Source of the DNA: JAXGXJ01 sp963816155
Lineage (GTDB): Bacteria; Actinomycetota; Thermoleophilia; RBG-16-64-13
Reading direction: 5' to 3'
Assembly (NCBI GenBank): GCA_963816155.1
Contig: CAWFJE010000010.1
Span: forward strand, 372,001-436,000
DNA: 64,000 nucleotides
Shown here piece by piece: positions 59,662 through 64,000 of this stretch (positions within the stretch are counted from its first letter, which is position 1; each line of letters opens with the position of its first letter). A model generated the notes under the pieces. It saw only the letters and a list, made by a program, of their open reading frames with translations. It made no database searches and was not told the origin of the DNA. The position numbers were made by a program, and so were the translations under genes.

Positions 59662-60576
59662 ATGAGAAAAGTGCTGCTCTTGCTCGACCTGGCTCGAAGC
59701 CGATCGGCCGTCCTCTCACTGGGGGAGCCGGCCCTCGGGGCCCTCCTGGCCGCTGGAGGCCTTCCCTCGACCCGCGTCATCCTGCTCGGTCTGCTTGCCG
59801 CCACCGCCGGGTACTTCTGCGTCTACGCTCTCAACGACCTTCTCGATCTCAAAGCAGACCGCGAAGAGATCAGGCTTGCCTCCGCACAGCCCACGGATTG
59901 GGACCCGGAGGTCAAGCATCTCGATATCACCACTCTGCGCCACCCCGTGGCCGCGGGAGCGCTGCCCTTGTGGATGGCTATCACCTGGGTGGGCGTTCTG
60001 GGGGCTATCGGGCTGGGGGCAGCGTATCTCCTGCGTCCTCTGTGCGCTTGGCTCTTCATCATCTGCGCCCTTCTTCAGATCATCTACTGCAGTCTCAGGC
60101 GCAAGACCTGGCTGAAGATCATCCCGGCCGGCGTCATGGTGAGCGTGGGTGGCCTGGCCGGTTGGTTCGCCGTGGGAGAGGCCACTTGGGGCGCTCTGGC
60201 CTTCTTCTTCCTGCTGCTTGTGTGGGAGATCGCAGGACGCAATCTCTCCAACGATCTGGCCGACGTCACTCACGACCGCTTGGTGGGCATCACCACCCTG
60301 GCCGCGGTGCATGGGACCAGGGTCGCTGCCGCAGCCATCCTGGTGGGGGCCGCGCTCATGCCCGTGCTGGGACTGTTGCAGGCCGCTCCCTGGTCGGCGC
60401 GGGTACTGATCGCCGCCGTCGGCGCCCTCACCATGACCTGGCCGGCCACCATTCTGCACCGCAACCCCGGAGAACCTCAGGCCCAGCGCTACTTCAACCG
60501 CGCCAGCCTTTTTCCGATGGGGGCCACGGTTTGTCTTATCGCCCTAACCTTGATCGACATGGCACGGGGGATCTGA
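59662..60576 (+). CDS. UbiA-family prenyltransferase
   Basis: A polytopic membrane protein of about 304 residues with eight to nine helices. The first Asp-rich motif is ALNDLLDLKADREE and the second is NLSNDLADVTHDRLVG, the Mg-prenyl-diphosphate sites of UbiA enzymes. The first motif retains the NDxxD form. It would attach an isoprenoid to an aromatic or other acceptor, for example in quinone or heme synthesis; the acceptor is not indicated by neighbours. ATG 59662 is used because the hydrophobic region starts there; ATG 59617 and 59536 are alternatives. It ends before a strong hairpin terminator. Confidence 0.88.
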   Translation: MRKVLLLLDLARSRSAVLSLGEPALGALLAAGGLPSTRVILLGLLAATAGYFCVYALNDLLDLKADREEIRLASAQPTDWDPEVKHLDITTLRHPVAAGALPLWMAITWVGVLGAIGLGAAYLLRPLCAWLFIICALLQIIYCSLRRKTWLKIIPAGVMVSVGGLAGWFAVGEATWGALAFFFLLLVWEIAGRNLSNDLADVTHDRLVGITTLAAVHGTRVAAAAILVGAALMPVLGLLQAAPWSARVLIAAVGALTMTWPATILHRNPGEPQAQRYFNRASLFPMGATVCLIALTLIDMARGI

Positions 60577-60655
60577 GTTGAGAACGGTCGGTGCGGCGCG
60601 CCAAGCGGGCACCCAGGACATCCCGCGGGAGTCACACTCGGAGTGCTGGATGAGG

Positions 60656-60689
60656 AGCGGGCGCCCCACCGTCCGGTGGGGCGCCCGCT
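60656..60689. terminator. Bidirectional hairpin terminator
   Basis: A perfect 15-bp stem AGCGGGCGCCCCACC/GGTGGGGCGCCCGCT with loop GTCC lies 80 bp after the UbiA stop and 41 bp before the convergent mmsA end. The loop GTCC is the same as in the hairpin at 37274-37307, suggesting a shared terminator design in this genome. Confidence 0.75.
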
Positions 60690-60729
60690 GTAGCTGCAAA
60701 GTGACCCGTCTCGCGGGAGACGGTCGGTC

Positions 60730-62259
60730 TTAGCGAACGACGGTCCCTTCCCAGGTACCGACCTTCTTTTCCTTCTTGTCGGCCTCGGTGAACCAGCGCG
60801 AAGTGACGCACTTGGTCTCGGTGAAGAAGCGGATGCCGTCTTGGCCGAACACGTGGCTCTCACCGAAGAACGAGTCTTTATGACCGGCGAAGGGGAAGAA
60901 GCTCACCGGCACCGGGATACCCACGTTGACACCCACCATACCGGCGTGCGTGCGCTTCGCGAACTCGCGAGCGTAGTAGCCGCTCTCGGTGAAGATGCAG
61001 GAACCGTTGGCGAAGCGGCTGTTGTTCATGAGGGTGATGCCCTCTTCAAAGTCGGCCACCCGCTTGATGGAGAGCACGGGGCCGAAGATCTCGTCGCGAC
61101 CGACTGTCATGTCTTCGGTCACACGGTCGAGGATGGTCGGGCCCACGAAGAAGCCACCTTCGTAGCCGGGAACGACCGCGCTGCGCCCGTCGAGCACCAA
61201 TTCAGCGCCTTCTTCAATACCTTTGCCGATCCAGTCTGTGACGAACTTCTGGTGCTCGGCGGAGACCACGGGGCCCATTTCGGTCTCGGGCAGGTACGAG
61301 CAGCCCAGAACACGCTCGGAAGCAAACTTCTTCATGTAGCCCACGAACTCGTCGGCCACCGACTCCTGTACCACGCATACCGGGAGCGCCATGCAGCGCA
61401 TGCCCGCGCAACCGAAGGAGGAGTTGATGATACCGGCCGCGGCGCGCTCGAGAGACGCGTCTTCCAGGACGAGGCCGTGGTTCTTGGCTTCGGTCTGAGC
61501 CTGGACGCGCTTGCCGTTGGCGGCAGCGATGGAGTAGACGTGCTTGCCCACGCTGGTGGAGCCCACGAAGGAGACGCCGCGCACCCGAGGATCGGTGAGG
61601 AGCAGTTCAGCCTCGTTGCGGCTGCAGGTGACCAAGTTGACCACGCCCTTGGGCAGGCCGGCTTCGTAGAGCAGTTCGAGCAGACGGATCCCCGAGGTGG
61701 GGACCATGCTGGCGGCCTTGAGCACCAAGGTGTTACCCGTGACGATGCAGAGGGGGAGCATCCAGCCGAAGGGGATCATGGCCGGGAAGTTGAAGGGAGC
61801 GATGCCGGCGAAGACGCCGAGCGGCTCGCGGTAGCTCACCGTGTCGTGTCCCCTGGACACGTTCATGAGCGACTCGCCCTTGGCGATCATGGGAGCGGCC
61901 ACACCCACTTCGCAGCCCTCGATGATCTTGACGATCTCGCCGCGGGCTTCATCGAGGTTCTTGCCCAGTTCCCGGGAGCACATGTAAGCAAGTTCATCCT
62001 CGTGCTGCTCGAGTAGGGTCTTCCAATGGTAGAGCACCTGGGTGCGCTTCTGGATGGGGAGGTCGGACCAGGTTTCGAAAGCCTTGTGGGCGGAGGCTAT
62101 AGCGGCATCAACCTCGCCGGCGGTGCAGCAGGGAGCTTCCGCGAAGACCTCGCCGGTGCTGGAGTCAGAGACCGGCATGTACTTGTCGGTAGCGGACTCG
62201 CGCCACTCGCCATCGATACAATATTTGAGGGTTTGCACTTCTGTCACGCCTTGTGCCAT
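60730..62259 (-). CDS. mmsA: CoA-acylating methylmalonate-semialdehyde dehydrogenase
   Basis: A 509-residue aldehyde dehydrogenase of the MSDH branch. Diagnostic are PLGVFAGIAPFNFPAMIPFG, TEAKNHGLVLEDASLERAAA and SFGCAGMRCMALPVCVV, where the catalytic Cys is in the MRCMA motif (MSDH proteins lack the usual Glu base), and IFGPVLSIKRV. It oxidises (methyl)malonate semialdehyde to propionyl- or acetyl-CoA with CO2 release, in valine, thymine, beta-alanine or inositol breakdown. ATG 62259 has AGGAGAGG upstream; a longer frame to 62331 is unlikely. It stands alone between a terminator and the methyltransferase pair. Extra cysteines in this loop are unusual. Confidence 0.93.
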   Translation of the reverse strand: MAQGVTEVQTLKYCIDGEWRESATDKYMPVSDSSTGEVFAEAPCCTAGEVDAAIASAHKAFETWSDLPIQKRTQVLYHWKTLLEQHEDELAYMCSRELGKNLDEARGEIVKIIEGCEVGVAAPMIAKGESLMNVSRGHDTVSYREPLGVFAGIAPFNFPAMIPFGWMLPLCIVTGNTLVLKAASMVPTSGIRLLELLYEAGLPKGVVNLVTCSRNEAELLLTDPRVRGVSFVGSTSVGKHVYSIAAANGKRVQAQTEAKNHGLVLEDASLERAAAGIINSSFGCAGMRCMALPVCVVQESVADEFVGYMKKFASERVLGCSYLPETEMGPVVSAEHQKFVTDWIGKGIEEGAELVLDGRSAVVPGYEGGFFVGPTILDRVTEDMTVGRDEIFGPVLSIKRVADFEEGITLMNNSRFANGSCIFTESGYYAREFAKRTHAGMVGVNVGIPVPVSFFPFAGHKDSFFGESHVFGQDGIRFFTETKCVTSRWFTEADKKEKKVGTWEGTVVR

Positions 62260-62457
62260 CCGTAATTCCTCTCCTGTGGTGAAGTTGCGAACGAGCAGGC
62301 CGGAGCCCACCCCCAGGTCGTACCGGGTCATATGCCAGAGAAGCTTATCTCATAGCCCCTTCGGCGACACCGCAACCGGCAACCATTTCATCAATAGCGG
62401 GTCGTATTCACGAAACGCATCGTTCCGACCCCACATCCATCGCACGCGCCGGCTCTT

Positions 62458-63318
62458 TCACTGCCCCTCGGCGGCCTTCTGGGCCTCACGGAAGGCGGAG
62501 ATGAAACGCATCGCGTAGTTGTCACGACCAAGCACCAGGTCCGCGGACAACACGGCCATGCGGACCAGGGCCACATCGACGGTGGGGCAGGTGAGACCGG
62601 CTTGGATGGCCATACCCAGATAAGCACCGGTGAGCACCGGACGGTTGGGCAGACCGTGGGAGATGTTGCTGGCCCCCTGAGTCTGGTTGACTCCAAGCTC
62701 TTCCTTGACCCGCCGCGTCGCCTCCAAGGTACCGAGTCCTGCCTTGACGTTGGCTCCGAGAGACAGGGTGAGACAGTCGATGATGACATCCTCGCGGGGG
62801 ATACCGAGCGCTTCGGCCCGCTCCACGATCTTGTGGGCGATCTCCACCCGGGCCGCAGCTTCAGCCGGGATGCCCTTCTCGTCGAGTGTGAGGCCGATGA
62901 CCGGCAGGTTGTATTCCTTGACCAGAGGCAGGACCTCTTCCAGGGAGACCTCTTCGCCTGTGACTGAGTTGACGATAGGCCGGCCGGGACAGACGGCAAG
63001 AGCGGCTGCCAGCGCTTTGATCTTGCGACTGTCGATGCATATGGGGACGTCTACGGCCTCGATCACTGCCAGGACTGCCCGAGGCAGCATCTCGACCTCG
63101 TCCACCCCAGTGGCACCCACATTGACGTCGAGGATGTCTGCACCCGCCGCGACTTGGGCAAGCGCTTCCTCACGCACCACGCTCAGGTCCCCGGCGCGCA
63201 AAGCTTCCGCCAGGCGTTTCTTGCCGGTGGGATTGATACGTTCGCCGATGAGCACAGTGGGGCGATCCCCACTGATCATCACCTCTTGATCGGCGCTCAG
63301 GACACGTGTCTCCATCAT
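62458..63318 (-). CDS. Methyltetrahydrofolate:corrinoid methyltransferase-like (pterin-binding, AcsE/MtgA type)
   Basis: A 286-residue pterin-binding TIM barrel. It begins PTVLIGERINPTGKKRLAEA, then QVAAGADILDVNVGATGVDE, PICIDSRKIKALAAALAV, PIVNSVTGE and IDCLTLSLGANVKAGLGTLE, ending QGASNISHGLPNRPVLTGAY, the folate-binding elements of CH3-H4folate:corrinoid methyltransferases (AcsE, MtgA and relatives). It moves the methyl group between folate and a corrinoid protein; the corrinoid partner is not in the window. GAGGAG is 5 nt before ATG 63318. The upstream gene is DUF1638 (gap 58 bp), a frequent companion of corrinoid methyltransferase loci. It depends on an activator like the ASKHA protein at 16.5 kb. 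Confidence 0.9.
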   Translation of the reverse strand: MMETRVLSADQEVMISGDRPTVLIGERINPTGKKRLAEALRAGDLSVVREEALAQVAAGADILDVNVGATGVDEVEMLPRAVLAVIEAVDVPICIDSRKIKALAAALAVCPGRPIVNSVTGEEVSLEEVLPLVKEYNLPVIGLTLDEKGIPAEAAARVEIAHKIVERAEALGIPREDVIIDCLTLSLGANVKAGLGTLEATRRVKEELGVNQTQGASNISHGLPNRPVLTGAYLGMAIQAGLTCPTVDVALVRMAVLSADLVLGRDNYAMRFISAFREAQKAAEGQ

Positions 63319-63376
63319 GGTCTCCTCTTCTATCTCTAACGCAACTGAAAGAGCGCTCCGGCCGAGACCGACCGTG

Positions 63377-64000
63377 CTAGCCCTCGACCGCGGCGAACAG
63401 GTGAGTGAAGCCTATCTCTTCTCCCGCGGGCGCCGCCACGATCTCACTGTCTCGCTCCCCCTTGAACAGCCGCTCCAAGAGTTGGACCGAGCCGCTCACC
63501 ACTCTGTGCTCCAAATCGAGCTCATCGGCATAGGCCTGACTCTGCTCGATGCAATCGCCCACCTCATACGCCTTGGTATCGATGAGGGTCACTCTTTCGT
63601 ACCCGGTGAACATCGCACGACGCAGAGAGGTCGCCCGCTCCTCACCGTAGCGCTCCACCCACTCCCCTTGGGACTGCGTGACTGCGCTGTTATGCCGAAA
63701 CCAACCCCGAGTGAGGTAGTAGCTCCGCGTGTCACGAGGGATCTCCTCACGTACGCAGCCATCGTTCAGGAACATCGAGACGCAGTCATCCACCCGGGGG
63801 AAGACCAAGTCCATCTCACGGGAGACCAACCCCTGCAGACCCTTGCCACAGAAGCCCAAGGCCAAGAGCACCTCCGAGACCGGTCCCACGGAGACCATCA
63901 CCCGGCGCTCGGCCGCGGGGCCCTGAACCGGGCGCCACCGAGGGCAGGTCGACGGCTTCACCGCTGCGCGAGCCCTCATCCAGCCGGTCTACAAGATCCT
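63377..64000 (-). pseudogene. DUF1638 family protein, partial and probably frameshifted
   Basis: The main frame reads VMVSVGPVSEVLLALGFCGK, LVSREMDLVFPRVDDCVSMF, YYLTRGWF and GSVQLLERLFKGERD, the DUF1638 pattern with its GFCGKGL and PRVDDC cysteine motifs. Upstream of about 63911 the DUF1638-like sequence LQ/DLVDRLDEGSRSGEAVDL appears in another frame that runs off the window edge, while the main frame has a stop just upstream (63989-63991). One extra base between about 63911 and 63941 would explain it. DUF1638 proteins accompany corrinoid methyltransferases; their function is unknown. The N-terminus lies outside the window. Whether the shift is real or an error is open. Confidence 0.7.

Noticed and set aside
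1..64000. CRISPR array, tRNA or rRNA genes
   Set aside because: No regularly spaced direct repeats, cloverleaf sequences or rRNA segments were seen on reading both strands; a tool search could still find a tRNA.

Overview
The window is a continuous, very GC-rich bacterial chromosome segment with tightly packed operons on both strands. No rRNA, tRNA or CRISPR array was seen. The gene set (HIT hydrolase of the Ap4A type, DUF1385, DUF4332, an OtsA/OtsB/TreT trehalose cluster, many GTG/TTG starts behind strong Shine-Dalgarno sites) suggests an actinobacterial lineage. Corrinoid reactivation, a methyl-tetrahydrofolate methyltransferase with DUF1638, an aldehyde:ferredoxin oxidoreductase, an ADP-forming acyl-CoA synthetase and flavin/Fe-S oxidoreductases suggest an anaerobic, cobamide-dependent metabolism. 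The taxonomic placement is inference; no phylogenetic marker gene is present.

Layout. 1-6.5 kb: a truncated PLP decarboxylase, a NuoF/GltD-like fusion oxidoreductase, VOC and HIT proteins, DUF1385 and an MFS exporter. 6.7-10.9 kb: accessory zone with a MITE-like hairpin element touching the end of an HD-GYP gene, a GC-poorer 700-bp stretch, an IS3-family element with a damaged orfB, and an IS481-like remnant. 10.9-14.3 kb: small HTH and DUF4332 proteins, a possible mini-gene with an extreme Shine-Dalgarno, Fpg/Nei glycosylase and a GH3 lipoprotein. 14.4-18.5 kb: an FMN glutamate-synthase-like protein divergent from a DUF6951-like/ASKHA corrinoid-activation pair. 18.6-27.2 kb: signalling and envelope genes (GGDEF, SLH protein, polymer-forming membrane protein, DUF255 protein, MASE3-SpoIIE phosphatase). 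27.2-29.7 kb: a tusA-dsrE-iscS-like-iscU/DUF59 sulfur operon. 29.9-34.8 kb: RRM protein, then otsB-DUF5752-treT-otsA. 35-37.3 kb: DMT transporter and divergent LysR regulator. 37.3-42.4 kb: ilvD-ilvB-ilvN-ilvC. 42.6-52.9 kb: class III aminotransferase, AOR, isocitrate dehydrogenase-like enzyme, GNAT, CapA, ADP-forming acyl-CoA synthetase and CoA transferase. 53-58.8 kb: pit-DUF47-cobT-cobS-cbiR-cobU-nitrilase. 59-64 kb: lipoprotein, UbiA prenyltransferase, methylmalonate-semialdehyde dehydrogenase, methyltransferase and DUF1638.

How the genes work together. Cobamide salvage/remodelling (cobT, cobS, cbiR, cobU) would feed the corrinoid-dependent methyl transfer suggested by the ASKHA activator and the methyltransferase/DUF1638 pair. 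Branched-chain amino-acid synthesis sits near enzymes that could oxidise amino-acid-derived aldehydes (AOR) and conserve energy from acyl-CoAs (ADP-forming synthetase, CoA transferase).

The most unusual locus is the sulfur operon. Its IscS homologue keeps the persulfide cysteine but has replaced the PLP-binding lysine and several other PLP-pocket residues, while its IscU partner is intact and fused to a DUF59/MIP18 domain. This suggests Fe-S assembly fed by TusA/DsrE sulfur relay instead of classical cysteine desulfuration. Three otherwise well-preserved genes (SLH, DUF255, DUF1638) each carry an apparent single extra base, so sequence error should be excluded before calling them pseudogenes.
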